A stretch of 64,000 bases of DNA from Pantoea sp. RIT-PI-b (GCF_001187905.1 NZ_LGIS01000026.1:62001-126000); one strand, 5' to 3'; positions 47,026 to 61,012 are shown, counted from the first letter of the stretch. Numbers and translations are program-made. Notes: generated from the letters alone by a model not told the origin.

Positions 47026-48141
47026 TCACCCCACCAACAACTCCCCACGCCTCCCCGCATTCTCACCAGCCAGCCTAACTACCAACATCCCAGCCGTCAC
47101 AAACTTGGTTAAATTTCTCGCATATAGTACGCCACCATACTCTGCTACCAGCGGCATCACCTGATCAGTAATTGGATCAACAATCTCTGCCACCACTTCA
47201 CCGGCCTTGATCCATTCACCCAACTTACGGCGATACAACACCAATCCCGATTGTGCCGCATGGATGTACTCACAACCTGCCAATGCAGTCGCTGGATTGA
47301 TCAGGGCAGGGGATTCGCCCACTTCACCTGCAATATAGCCGCTCTCAATTAGCGCACTGATAATTGCATCTGCATCCTTCTCCGCCATCTCAGGCGATAC
47401 ATCCGCAACACCACGTAGTTCCAACGTCACCGGCAGTAATCCCCGCGGCATAGGAAACTTATCGCCAAATCGTTTAGCCAGAGTCAACCACGGCTCACAA
47501 CATGCTTCATCAAATGGCTCACCGCCCGAAATCTGTGCCAGCAATTGCACTTCGCTACCCAGCCAACGCGCCAGCGGTTCAATATCTGGCCATGCGTGCG
47601 GCGTGGTATAAAGGTGTGGCAACGCATCCCAGTCGCAGTGCAAATCAATCATCAGATCTGCCTGGCTCGCCATGCGCATCAGCGTAAAACGCTGAGCATC
47701 CAATTCGGTACGCGCTATGCGGTCACGGTAATGACGGTCAATAGCATCCCTGACCAACCGTTTATTTTCATATTCGCTTTGGGTAAGTGAATCAGCTAAC
47801 TCCTCAACCAATGCTTCACCTAACGCTGGAAAGCGGCGGTTAAAGTCTTGTCCAGACAAGGTATGAAAACGGCCCAAATGGCTGCCATGCCAGTGTTGGC
47901 CCATCGCCAAAGGATTGGCGACCGGTACTAGCGTGATCTTGGATTTCAGCTGTCCAGCAGACTCAAGCGCCAGCAGCTTCTGCTTCAAATACCACGCCAC
48001 CGCCATGCCCGGCAGCTCGTCGCCATGCAACGCTGCCTGGATGTAGACGCGTTGCTGCGAATCCGTGCCGAAGTGAAAGCTAACAATTTCGCGTTGCGTG
48101 CCCAGTGAGGCGCTGAGTAGAGGATGATGTTGTTGTTGCAT
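47026..48141 (-). CDS. succinylglutamate desuccinylase/aspartoacylase-family zinc hydrolase
   Basis: A protein of about 371 residues in the M14-like AstE/AspA family. Zinc ligands are visible as AALHGDELPG (H-x-x-E) and the later LMIDLHCDWD histidine; the Arg-containing FNRRFP and the catalytic Glu in VTLELRG also fit. The last 70 or so residues (GLVLYRRKLGEWIKAGEVVAEIVDP) look like a biotinyl-lipoyl-type barrel seen in some members. Such enzymes release an acyl group from an N-acylated amino acid; the substrate is unknown. The ATG at 48141 was chosen; a TTG twelve codons upstream is possible. It lies downstream of an amino-acid binding protein gene in the same direction, hinting at a shared nutrient role. 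Confidence 0.85.
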   Translation of the reverse strand: MQQQHHPLLSASLGTQREIVSFHFGTDSQQRVYIQAALHGDELPGMAVAWYLKQKLLALESAGQLKSKITLVPVANPLAMGQHWHGSHLGRFHTLSGQDFNRRFPALGEALVEELADSLTQSEYENKRLVRDAIDRHYRDRIARTELDAQRFTLMRMASQADLMIDLHCDWDALPHLYTTPHAWPDIEPLARWLGSEVQLLAQISGGEPFDEACCEPWLTLAKRFGDKFPMPRGLLPVTLELRGVADVSPEMAEKDADAIISALIESGYIAGEVGESPALINPATALAGCEYIHAAQSGLVLYRRKLGEWIKAGEVVAEIVDPITDQVMPLVAEYGGVLYARNLTKFVTAGMLVVRLAGENAGRRGELLVG

Positions 48142-48225
48142 AACGCTTTCGATGTCCTTGCTCACGGCACGTTTCAATCGCGCCTATTTAATCAGATGAT
48201 TGGAATTATAGTGCCGACTGGAAAA

Positions 48226-48245
48226 GGGCGGCACAAAAGCCGCCC
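48226..48245 (-). terminator. terminator of the binding-protein gene
   Basis: The stem GGGCGGC/GCCGCCC with a 6-base loop runs into TTTTCC on the minus strand, seven bases past the binding-protein stop. It would partly insulate the downstream hydrolase gene. Confidence 0.65.
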
Positions 48246-48251
48246 AAAAGG

Positions 48252-49049
48252 TTACTGCTGAATGGAGATGTCAGTGGCGAAGTACTGTTTCTGGATTTTG
48301 TCGAAGGTGCCGTTCTTTTTGATCTCGGCAAAAGCATTGTCCAGCGCGGTTTTCAGTTCGGCATCGCCTTTACGCAACCCAATCGCAGTACCCGGACCGA
48401 TGATCGGATCCTGCACAATCGGGCCCGCCAGTTCAAAGTCTTTACCCTGCGGATGTTTCAGGAAGCCGATAGCAGCCTGCGCAGCGTCAGTAAACACTGC
48501 ATCAAGCCGGCCAGAGATTAAATCGCTCTCCACCTGCGCCTGATCGCCATAAGGCACAACCTGCACGCCATGCGGCTGCCATTTGGCGAGCGCGTAACGT
48601 TCCTGAACAGTGCCTTGCTCCACGCCCACGGTTTTGCCTTTTAGCGATTCAGCGGTTGGCAGTAGGCCAGAACCCTTACGCGCAATCAGTTGGGTATGGG
48701 TGTCATAGAGCGGCACGGTGAAATCGATTTGCTTAAGACGTTCTTCAGTGATGCCCATATCAGACAAAATGGCATCGAACTTACGCGCCTTCAAGGCCGG
48801 AATCATGCCGTCGAACTGGCTCTCCACCCACACGCACTTGGCTTGCATCTGCGCGCACAGCGCATTGCCGAGATCGATATCAAAACCGACCAGTTTGCCT
48901 TGCGGCGTTTTGGATTCGAAAGGAGGGTAGGTGGGATCAACCGCGAAACGCACCTGATCAATCTTTGCCTGCGCGCCAAATACGCAACCGGCCAGCACAG
49001 CCAGCGCCAGCGTCTGACGCAGGCGGGCACTAAAACGAAAGTTTGCCAT
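48252..49049 (-). CDS. periplasmic amino-acid-binding protein (ArgT/HisJ-like)
   Basis: A 265-residue solute-binding protein of ABC importers (SBP family 3). It has a Sec signal to about residue 28 (LAGCVFGAQA-K). The mature start is RFAVDPTYPPFESKTPQGKLVGFDIDLGNAL, with the conserved SQFDGMIPALKARKFDAILSDMGITEERLKQIDFTVPLY hinge region. This pattern is closest to lysine/arginine/ornithine or histidine binders. No permease or ATPase gene is adjacent, so it would have to share a transporter encoded elsewhere. Confidence 0.9.
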   Translation of the reverse strand: MANFRFSARLRQTLALAVLAGCVFGAQAKIDQVRFAVDPTYPPFESKTPQGKLVGFDIDLGNALCAQMQAKCVWVESQFDGMIPALKARKFDAILSDMGITEERLKQIDFTVPLYDTHTQLIARKGSGLLPTAESLKGKTVGVEQGTVQERYALAKWQPHGVQVVPYGDQAQVESDLISGRLDAVFTDAAQAAIGFLKHPQGKDFELAGPIVQDPIIGPGTAIGLRKGDAELKTALDNAFAEIKKNGTFDKIQKQYFATDISIQQ

Positions 49050-49317
49050 AGTATCTGTCTTCTATTGTTGTAATGTTGAGATTGGCAGAGTAACCCGCGG
49101 TATCAGTCAAATCAAATTAGGCAATACTTTCAGATTGTTGCAATTGTGTACTATGCGTCATCCCTTGCTAATCTGTGCTATATTCTACATCTAGGTTGGT
49201 TTAATTACGGTGAGTTGCTTAAGCAGGGCAATCATGGTAGAAAAGCCACCGTTCCAATAAGTTCTGCCTTAATTCTGCTTATAAAGACCAGCGATATACT
49301 GCAATGAGATCCAAAGC

Positions 49318-50412
49318 ATGACGCTAACACCAAGTAAAATTCTCTTTGTAGCTGAAACGCTGAGCGGTCACGGTGGCATGGAAAACGTGACCAGACAGGT
49401 TATTGATCAACTTAACCGTGGCAGTCACTTCAATGCTGGACTGTTTCTCTTCGAATCATCCTACCAGATTACGTCCGATAGCTGGGCGAATGAGCTGGTA
49501 TGGGGAAAAAGCCGTCGCTTGACTGGCAATTCTAAAATATACAATTTTGTCCACGTCCAGCGGTTGGCAAAATTCATCCGTCAGCATCGGCCCGATCACA
49601 TCATTGCGCTCAATACTGTCCCCTGCATGCTAGCCCGCAAAGCGCTTAACTACAGCGGCCATAAGGCGACACTCTATTCCTGGATGCACCTTCCACCGAA
49701 GCAACGCTATCGCCCACACTATTTGATGTTGGCAGATCAGCATCTTGCAATCAGTGAGGCGATTAAGTCACAGCTGATTGAGCTTGGTGCCCATCCTGAG
49801 CACGTACATGTGATATTTAACCCGGTACAAATGGTTAATATCGTGATTCCGCAGCCGCAGACTGCACGTTTCTTGTTTGTGGGGCGGGTGCACTTTGAAG
49901 AACAGAAACAGCTGAAAGATCTGTTTGATGCATTACGGCACGTTCGCGGTGACTGGCTATTGGATATTGTGGGTGATGGGGACGATCGCGCGAGATGTGA
50001 AGCCTATGCGCAGCAGTTAGGTATCGCAGACAACATACACTGGCATGGCTGGCAGCAAAATGCATGGGATTATATTGCGTCTCATATCAAACAGGTGACA
50101 GCCTTAGTATTGACCTCGAACCATGAAGGATTTCCGCTGATCTTGCTGGAAGCGATGGCGCGCGGAATTTTTTGTATTTCTTCTGATTGCGTCAGCGGTC
50201 CGTCCGAAATCATTTCATCGGGCGTAAATGGATATCTCTATCCCGTCAATGATGTGGTCCGATTGACCACAATTTTACAATCCATTGTTGAGGGTGAAGT
50301 ACTGCCAGATGCGCAGAGCATCAAAGACAGTGTGATAGCATTCAACGAGCAAAATTACATGGAAAAACTAACAAGTATCATCGATCAGGACGCTCCGATT
50401 GAACATAGTTAA
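49318..50412 (+). CDS. WaaB-like LPS core galactosyltransferase
   Basis: A 364-residue GT4 glycosyltransferase. From recalled sequence it tracks E. coli WaaB (1,6-galactosyltransferase of the LPS core) along its length: SGHGGMENVTRQVIDQL, LAISEAIKSQLIELG...VHVIFNPVQ, FVGRVHFEEQKQLKDLFDAL, WHGWQQNAWDYI and SNHEGFPLILLEAMARGI with the E-x7-E site, then SSDCVSGPSEIISSGVNGYLYPVND. It overlaps the ligase-like gene by 14 bases. The pairing suggests outer-core completion followed by O-antigen ligation. It is outside the usual waa locus. Confidence 0.82.
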   Translation: MTLTPSKILFVAETLSGHGGMENVTRQVIDQLNRGSHFNAGLFLFESSYQITSDSWANELVWGKSRRLTGNSKIYNFVHVQRLAKFIRQHRPDHIIALNTVPCMLARKALNYSGHKATLYSWMHLPPKQRYRPHYLMLADQHLAISEAIKSQLIELGAHPEHVHVIFNPVQMVNIVIPQPQTARFLFVGRVHFEEQKQLKDLFDALRHVRGDWLLDIVGDGDDRARCEAYAQQLGIADNIHWHGWQQNAWDYIASHIKQVTALVLTSNHEGFPLILLEAMARGIFCISSDCVSGPSEIISSGVNGYLYPVNDVVRLTTILQSIVEGEVLPDAQSIKDSVIAFNEQNYMEKLTSIIDQDAPIEHS

Positions 50413-51661
50413 ACCCAACTTACCTATGATAGGAAAGGCAGCAACGGTAAATACGATTGTGATCTTAATTTGCTGCACGCTTGCCACTAATTTGTTTACC
50501 TACGGTTTCGCGCAAAAAGTATTCTACATTGCTGCTTATCTTTCAGGATTTCTATTTATTTATACGCTTGCCTCGCCATCTAACCGCATGCGGATGAATA
50601 GATATATACTTCTGTTATTCTCAGCGCTGTTCATTATGGGGGCGCTACGTTTTGGTTGGGCGGTTTATATCAATGACAATTATGCTAATTTTACTACGCC
50701 AACCAATAACATCCTGAATAATTACAGGCTGGGTGGTAAACGACTGATGTTAGCTGCCTTTGTTGTTGCTGTGATTGCTATGTATAACGATGATATTTCA
50801 GAAAATACCATTTATATCAGTAAAGCAATGATTTGGCTTGGAGTATCAGTTGCGTTGTTGTTTGGTATACATGAATACTTACAAACTGGAAAACGAATTA
50901 AACTCACTGCAGATGGCGCCTCAAGTTCATCTTATATGGTCATGTTTCTTTACTGCACTTATCTGTGGTTATCAATTAAAGACGCAAATCGTAAATGGAT
51001 TTTTGCTGATGCCTCATTTGCAGTTATCATATTAAGTTTGATTATCTTAAGCGGAACGCGTGTTTCACTATTGGCTTTTATGTTCATTACACTTTGCCAG
51101 ATTAGCCGCTTTTACGGTCTGCTGGAAATTTTAAGGCCTAAGCGCAATCGGCTGTATGCACTTATTCTCTTTGTTATATTAGCCGGATTGACTAGCGAAC
51201 GTTGGAAGCAAGGCATCAGTGACATTGAAGATTACAGTAGCAATAGTTCAACATCGGTAGGCGCGCGCGTCGCCATTTGGGACAGCGGAATTCACTTTTT
51301 GCCACAACATCTTGGTTTTTCTTCACCAGATGTACGTACGGTAACCGCCAGGGAATATATTGCGCGTGTTCACCCAGGCAATGCCGAGGGTTATGCCAAC
51401 GTAAAATATAATATGCATAACGAATTTTTGGAGATCGCTACTCTACAAGGTATTTTAGGCGTAGCGATATTTATATTGTTTTATGCTGCTGCGCTATTCA
51501 TTTGGTTTAAACGTCATGCATTAATGGGTATTTCCATGCCGGTAGCCGCATTGTTCATTATGGGAATGACCGATTCTGTGTTGATCTATTCACCGACATC
51601 AATGCTGTTTACTATCGCCGTGGCGTTGTGCACTATTCAACCCAAGCAGCATAAAGCATAA
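50399..51661 (+). CDS. O-antigen ligase/polymerase family protein (WaaL-like)
   Basis: A 420-residue protein with about 11 to 12 membrane helices of the Wzy_C (O-antigen ligase) family. The large periplasmic loop (about 270-340) carries an Arg-rich segment (STSVGARVAIWDSGIHFLPQH) and the conserved histidine in KYNMHNEFLEIATLQGILGVAIF. The TTG start has AGGA eight bases upstream; an ATG nine codons later lacks a good ribosome site. Two readings compete. As WaaL it would attach O-antigen to lipid A-core, supported by the WaaB-like partner. As a Wzy it could polymerise the EPS whose own operon lacks one. Confidence 0.8.
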   Translation: MNIVKPNLPMIGKAATVNTIVILICCTLATNLFTYGFAQKVFYIAAYLSGFLFIYTLASPSNRMRMNRYILLLFSALFIMGALRFGWAVYINDNYANFTTPTNNILNNYRLGGKRLMLAAFVVAVIAMYNDDISENTIYISKAMIWLGVSVALLFGIHEYLQTGKRIKLTADGASSSSYMVMFLYCTYLWLSIKDANRKWIFADASFAVIILSLIILSGTRVSLLAFMFITLCQISRFYGLLEILRPKRNRLYALILFVILAGLTSERWKQGISDIEDYSSNSSTSVGARVAIWDSGIHFLPQHLGFSSPDVRTVTAREYIARVHPGNAEGYANVKYNMHNEFLEIATLQGILGVAIFILFYAAALFIWFKRHALMGISMPVAALFIMGMTDSVLIYSPTSMLFTIAVALCTIQPKQHKA

Positions 51662-51676
51662 TCTCAAAGGCGCGTG

Positions 51677-52165
51677 TTATTGCTCCGCAATAATGCGCGC
51701 CACGCTTGAACTTCCCGCGCAGATCAATTGGTAATCCGCAATATTCAGCACCACCGATTTCTCCAGCACGCCAGCATTAAAGGCGATTTCGTCATAGCGC
51801 TCGAACAGCAGCGGATCGACCACTAGCTGCAAATCCGCATGAAAACTAAACGGCGGAATTGCACCAAACACGCAGCCGGTGAGCGCATCGACTTCCGCAG
51901 GCGAGGCCAGTGAAGCGCGTCGGCCGCCAACCGCAGCTGCCACTTTGCTGAGATCGGCCTGCTGATCGGCCGGCAGCACCGCCAGCACATGCTGTTTAAC
52001 GCCATTGCCTTTCACATGACACACCAGCGCCTTCGCGCCTTGCCCCACTTCGGTGCCACGAATCGCTGCCACCGCTTCACACTTGCCAGTCGCTTCATGC
52101 TCCATCACGCGATAGCGCGCCTGATGTTGCTCGAGCAGCGCGAGCAGTTTTTCATGCGTGGTCAT
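51677..52165 (-). CDS. yeaK: YeaK, YbaK/EbsC-family aminoacyl-tRNA deacylase
   Basis: A 162-residue trans-editing enzyme of the YbaK/ProX (INS) superfamily, which hydrolyses mischarged aminoacyl-tRNA. It follows E. coli YeaK closely: HEATGKCEAVAAIRGTEVGQGAKALVCHVKGNGVKQHVLAVLPADQQADL, then ASPAEVDALTGCVFGAIPPFSF and DPLLFERYDEIAFNAGVLEKSVVL. The conserved Lys in GAKALV marks the family pocket. The ATG overlaps the end of the hipB-like gene by 14 bases, with GGAG upstream, so it appears to be the third gene of a hip operon. That context is unlike E. coli, where yeaK stands apart from any hip genes. Confidence 0.92.
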   Translation of the reverse strand: MTTHEKLLALLEQHQARYRVMEHEATGKCEAVAAIRGTEVGQGAKALVCHVKGNGVKQHVLAVLPADQQADLSKVAAAVGGRRASLASPAEVDALTGCVFGAIPPFSFHADLQLVVDPLLFERYDEIAFNAGVLEKSVVLNIADYQLICAGSSSVARIIAEQ

Positions 52166-52487
52166 GGCTTTCTCCGTGTTGAGTGAGTTGAGTAAGAAGT
52201 GCCTGCATCATATGTGTTTGGCGTGGCAGTAAACCGAGTTTTAAACCTAGCGGCTTAAATGCCCGATTCAACGTACTTAACGTAATACTCTCTTTGTCCT
52301 GCTCAATATCCGATAACGTGCGGCGGCTAATCCCTGCGAGTGCGGCATAGCGATCCTGGGAAAACCCCAACACTTTTTTGCGCAGGTGCATGAGTAACAC
52401 GCCTTGGGTGAATTTCTCTTCTATAAACTGCTGCAGCAAATCTAATAACATGGCTTCCCGCTCAAACGGCGACAGGTTTTTGTTCAT
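52152..52487 (-). CDS. hipB: HipB-like HTH antitoxin/repressor
   Basis: A 111-residue XRE-type DNA-binding protein. The HTH runs FSQDRYAALAGISRRTLSDIEQDKESITLSTLNRAF (about residues 45-80), with the usual QxxxA...R-TLSDIE recognition helix. The N-terminal 40 residues (FEREAMLLDLLQQFIEEKFTQG) are an extra helical region. The ATG at 52487 overlaps the hipA stop (ATGA) and has AGGA eight bases upstream, a better start than the ATG three codons earlier. It lies after the kinase gene, the reverse of E. coli hipBA order. It is the obvious candidate to bind the three palindromes upstream of hipA and to neutralise HipA. Confidence 0.88.
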   Translation of the reverse strand: MNKNLSPFEREAMLLDLLQQFIEEKFTQGVLLMHLRKKVLGFSQDRYAALAGISRRTLSDIEQDKESITLSTLNRAFKPLGLKLGLLPRQTHMMQALLTQLTQHGESHDHA

Positions 52488-53800
52488 AATTTCCATCCTG
52501 CAATGCGCTCATCCAGGTGGTTAAAGCCGATGCCGGGCATCTCCAATATCGAAGCCGGTACGCCGCGAGCCTTCAGCCGGGCTTTCAATCCTTTCAACTT
52601 ATTTGCTAGTACGCTTAGCTCTTGCAGGAGGACACTTTCAGATACCAAGTCATTAAGTTGCTGCGCAATAAAATGCCATTGATAATTGCCGCCTTCCTCA
52701 TACGGCGATCCCCATTGCGTGGTGCGTACCACGCCTTCCGGATCGGCTTTCATCGGTGCGAAATCATAAACAGGCGCCAGCCACATACAGCCTATTTTCT
52801 TCAGAATGGCGCTATTGCGGCCGTGATTATCAGAATTACCAAAGGCGATATTCAGCATGTCGCGTTTCACCCACTCAATAACCATTTCTGCTGTTTGCTT
52901 GTTATTCAATTTCAGCACACGCACCAGACAACGTATAACCTCAAAATGGTTGAGAAAGCTACCCGGCGCTTTTTGCATAATTGAGTAAACGGATTCCAGC
53001 CCGTATAGGTTTTTTTTACCGGCGATAAAATCAATATCGAAACGCGGCAGCCAAAGGGAAGGGTAGCGCTCGCCTTCGCACAGCAACATGTGTTGCGTAT
53101 CGATGGTTGCAACCCCAAGCGCGGTGAGTTCGTGATAGAAATGGTATTCCGCTCGCAGGATGTCGCAATCAATTGGCGTGCGTGCGCCGCGAGGATATTT
53201 GACCAGATAAGGTGTGTCTTGATTCAGCTGATCATCTTGCCAGGTATCGATCCACACTTCGCTGTTGCTATTACGACGCAACAGTAATTTTGGTGCTTCA
53301 CCGCCTGCGCCCGTTGCACCACCGCTTGCCGCGCCCATTTGCTGCGCGTACTCAAGAAAGTCGGTATCCCGTTCAATCGCCCATTCGGCGGGAAAACGCC
53401 GGCTTTTCAGTCGGCTGTCTGGCGGCAGTTGCGGCAGTGACTCTTTTATTCTCAGATTGCCCACAGGCGCGATGGTTCCAGCCTTCAACAGCGTGTAATC
53501 TTGCTCGTTCGCAGGTTTACCTTGCAGACCCAGCTGCGTAATCCAGTAACGTCTGCTGGCACCGGCGGGAATGATGTCATCAAGAAAACCAAACCAGGGT
53601 TTAGCAAAATGGCTGCCAATCAGCATGACCGGATAGTTGATGCTACAGCTAGCCATATCGTTGCGGTCTAAATGTTCAACGGCATAGTTGAAGTCGTATG
53701 CAAGCAGGGCTTCGCCGTCGCGGCCTTTGAGCGGCGCTTTAAAATCAAGCACCGCGGCATCATGCCAGCATCCATCCAGGTAGATCTGCAGAGTGAGCAT
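52484..53800 (-). CDS. hipA: HipA-like serine/threonine kinase toxin
   Basis: A 438-residue HipA-family kinase, the length of E. coli HipA. Key residues align by spacing: ATP-lysine Lys201 (YLVKYP), catalytic Asp324 with Asn329 (GNSDNHGRN), and metal Asp346 (APVYDFAPM). In E. coli HipA these are K181, D309, N314 and D332. The flexible glycine loop (SGGATGAGGEAPK, 159-171), where E. coli HipA autophosphorylates Ser150, keeps Ser159 and Thr163 as candidates. E. coli HipA phosphorylates glutamyl-tRNA synthetase and causes dormancy; the target here is unknown. The ATG has a short, poorly matched ribosome site (TTGGGTTTCCC). The gene lies 119 bases downstream of the hisI stop in the same direction. 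Confidence 0.9.
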   Translation of the reverse strand: MLTLQIYLDGCWHDAAVLDFKAPLKGRDGEALLAYDFNYAVEHLDRNDMASCSINYPVMLIGSHFAKPWFGFLDDIIPAGASRRYWITQLGLQGKPANEQDYTLLKAGTIAPVGNLRIKESLPQLPPDSRLKSRRFPAEWAIERDTDFLEYAQQMGAASGGATGAGGEAPKLLLRRNSNSEVWIDTWQDDQLNQDTPYLVKYPRGARTPIDCDILRAEYHFYHELTALGVATIDTQHMLLCEGERYPSLWLPRFDIDFIAGKKNLYGLESVYSIMQKAPGSFLNHFEVIRCLVRVLKLNNKQTAEMVIEWVKRDMLNIAFGNSDNHGRNSAILKKIGCMWLAPVYDFAPMKADPEGVVRTTQWGSPYEEGGNYQWHFIAQQLNDLVSESVLLQELSVLANKLKGLKARLKARGVPASILEMPGIGFNHLDERIAGWKL

Positions 53801-53812
53801 GGGAAACCCAAG

Positions 53813-53832
53813 TTGAGCAGTATATTGCTCAA
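53813..53832 (-). promoter_or_regulatory. hip operator O1, overlapping a candidate -10
   Basis: A 20-bp perfect dyad TTGAGCAGTATATTGCTCAA (half-site TTGAGCA, 6-base centre). On the minus strand its centre contains TATACT, a plausible -10 box placed about 20 bases before the hipA ATG. No good -35 is visible. Repressor binding here would block polymerase directly. Confidence 0.8.
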
Positions 53833-53853
53833 TTCTAGTTTGTTTTGCTTTTT

Positions 53854-53873
53854 TTGAGAAGCATGCTGCTCAA
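53854..53873 (-). promoter_or_regulatory. hip operator O2
   Basis: TTGAGAAGCATGCTGCTCAA, the same 20-bp dyad with one mismatch in the left half-site. It starts exactly 41 bases from O1. Confidence 0.78.
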
Positions 53874-53894
53874 TTTTGGCTTCATCAGCCAATT

Positions 53895-53914
53895 TTGAGC
53901 AGCATATTGCACAA
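53895..53914 (-). promoter_or_regulatory. hip operator O3
   Basis: TTGAGCAGCATATTGCACAA, the same dyad with one mismatch in the right half-site. It starts exactly 41 bases from O2 and only five bases beyond the hisI stop codon. Confidence 0.75.
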
Positions 53915-53918
53915 TCAG

Positions 53919-54523
53919 TTATTTATGACGCGCGCGCAGATTATTGATGATGGTACTCAAATCCAGATCCTGATCCTGCAGCAGCACCAGCAGGTGATAA
54001 AGCAGGTCCGACGCTTCATTGGTCAGCTCGTGACGATCGTTAACCGTAGCCGCCAGCGCGGTTTCCACGCCTTCTTCACCCACTTTCTGTGCAATGCGCT
54101 TGGTGCCGCTAGCGTAGAGTTTCGCGGTGTACGAGCTCTCCGGATCGGCGGTTTTGCGCGACGCCAGCAGTTGCTCCAGCTGGTAGAGGAAAGTCCAGTC
54201 GGGCGCAGCCGGCGAGAAGCAGCTTGAGGTGCCGAGATGGCAGGTTGGGCCAATCGGATTGGCCAGCACCAGCAGCGTGTCGTTATCGCAATCCGGCGTG
54301 ATGCTCGCCACTTGCAGGAAGTGGCCCGAGGTTTCGCCTTTGGTCCACAAGCGGTTTTTGGTGCGTGAGAAGAAAGTCACGTTGCCCTCGCTGAGGGTTT
54401 TTTGCAGCGCTTCCTCGTTCATATAACCGTGCATCAGCACTTCGCCGGAAACGTTGTGCTGGACGATAACGGGCATCATGCCCGCAGTTTTGACCCAATC
54501 CAGCTTGCTCAGTTGTTCTGCAG

Positions 54524-54530
<7 letters not shown>
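53919..54530 (-). CDS. hisI: HisIE, phosphoribosyl-AMP cyclohydrolase / phosphoribosyl-ATP pyrophosphatase
   Basis: A 203-residue bifunctional enzyme for steps 2 and 3 of histidine synthesis. The N-terminal cyclohydrolase has [20 protein letters not shown] and the metal-binding CDNDTLL and [12 protein letters not shown]. The C-terminal pyrophosphohydrolase starts near residue 114 with [12 protein letters not shown], followed by [15 protein letters not shown]. It overlaps hisF by seven bases. It is the last his gene; no clear intrinsic terminator separates it from the hip operators. Confidence 0.96.
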
Positions 54531-60053
<5,523 letters not shown>

Positions 60054-60057
60054 CGTG

Positions 60058-60957
60058 TTACTCCAACATTTTTTCGATTGGCAGTACGAGGATCGAGCTG
60101 GCGCCCAGCGCTTTCAGTTTTTCCATGGTTTCCCAGAACAGGGTTTCGGTGCTCACCATGTGCATCGCCACGCGGCTCACGTCACCAGCCAGCGGCAGCA
60201 CGGTTGGACGCTCAGCGCCCGGCAGCAGGGCAATCACTTCTTCCAGACGCTCGCTTGGCGCATGCAGCATGATGTACTTAGACTCACGCGCTTTGATCAC
60301 GCCCTGAATACGCGTCATCATTTTATCAATCAGCTCTTGCTTGGCGGCGGGCAGTTCGCCGTCGCGCTGAATCAGCACCGCTTTCGAGCGGTAGATCACT
60401 TCCACTTCGCGTAGACCGTTGGCTTCCAGCGTCGCGCCGGTAGACACCAGGTCACAAATCGCATCGGCCAGGCCAGCGCGTGGCGCGACTTCGACAGAAC
60501 CGTTTAGCAGGCAGGATTTGAAGGTGACGCCTTGTTTATCGAGGTATTTCTTCAGCAGGTGCGGATAAGAGGTAGCAACGCGGGCATTATTCAGGCACTG
60601 CGGACCGGTGTACTCGGCATCCACCGGCATCGCCAGCGATAGGCGACAACCGCCGAAATCCAGACGACGCAGCGTGAAATAGCGCGGGTCTTCACCTTGG
60701 GCACGACGGTTCAACAGTTCTTCTTCCAGTACGTTTTCACCGACGATACCGAGATCCACCACGCCATCCATCACCAGGCCCGGAATATCGTCATCACGCA
60801 CGCGCAGGATGTCGATGGGCATGTTCTCCGCAAACGCAATCAGACGCTGCTGCTGAAGGTTGATTTTGATACCGCAGCGGGCCAGCAGTTCGCGTGATTC
60901 ATCGCTTAAACGGCCAGATTTCTGCATAGCTATGCGAATACGGGTGTTATCTAACAT
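60058..60957 (-). CDS. hisG: HisG, ATP phosphoribosyltransferase
   Basis: A 299-residue long-form HisG, the committed and histidine-inhibited step of the pathway. The start [17 protein letters not shown] matches E. coli; a longer in-frame reading runs into the attenuator and was discarded. [23 protein letters not shown] and [23 protein letters not shown] form the PRPP site, and the C-terminal ACT-like regulatory domain begins near 225. Confidence 0.97.
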   Translation of the reverse strand: MLDNTRIRIAMQKSGRLSDESRELLARCGIKINLQQQRLIAFAENMPIDILRVRDDDIPGLVMDGVVDLGIVGENVLEEELLNRRAQGEDPRYFTLRRLDFGGCRLSLAMPVDAEYTGPQCLNNARVATSYPHLLKKYLDKQGVTFKSCLLNGSVEVAPRAGLADAICDLVSTGATLEANGLREVEVIYRSKAVLIQRDGELPAAKQELIDKMMTRIQGVIKARESKYIMLHAPSERLEEVIALLPGAERPTVLPLAGDVSRVAMHMVSTETLFWETMEKLKALGASSILVLPIEKMLE

Positions 60958-61012
60958 GGTTCCTATCCTCTTATTCAATCCTGTCTGAGCTTGTTGGGTT
61001 GCGTTCGCCCAT

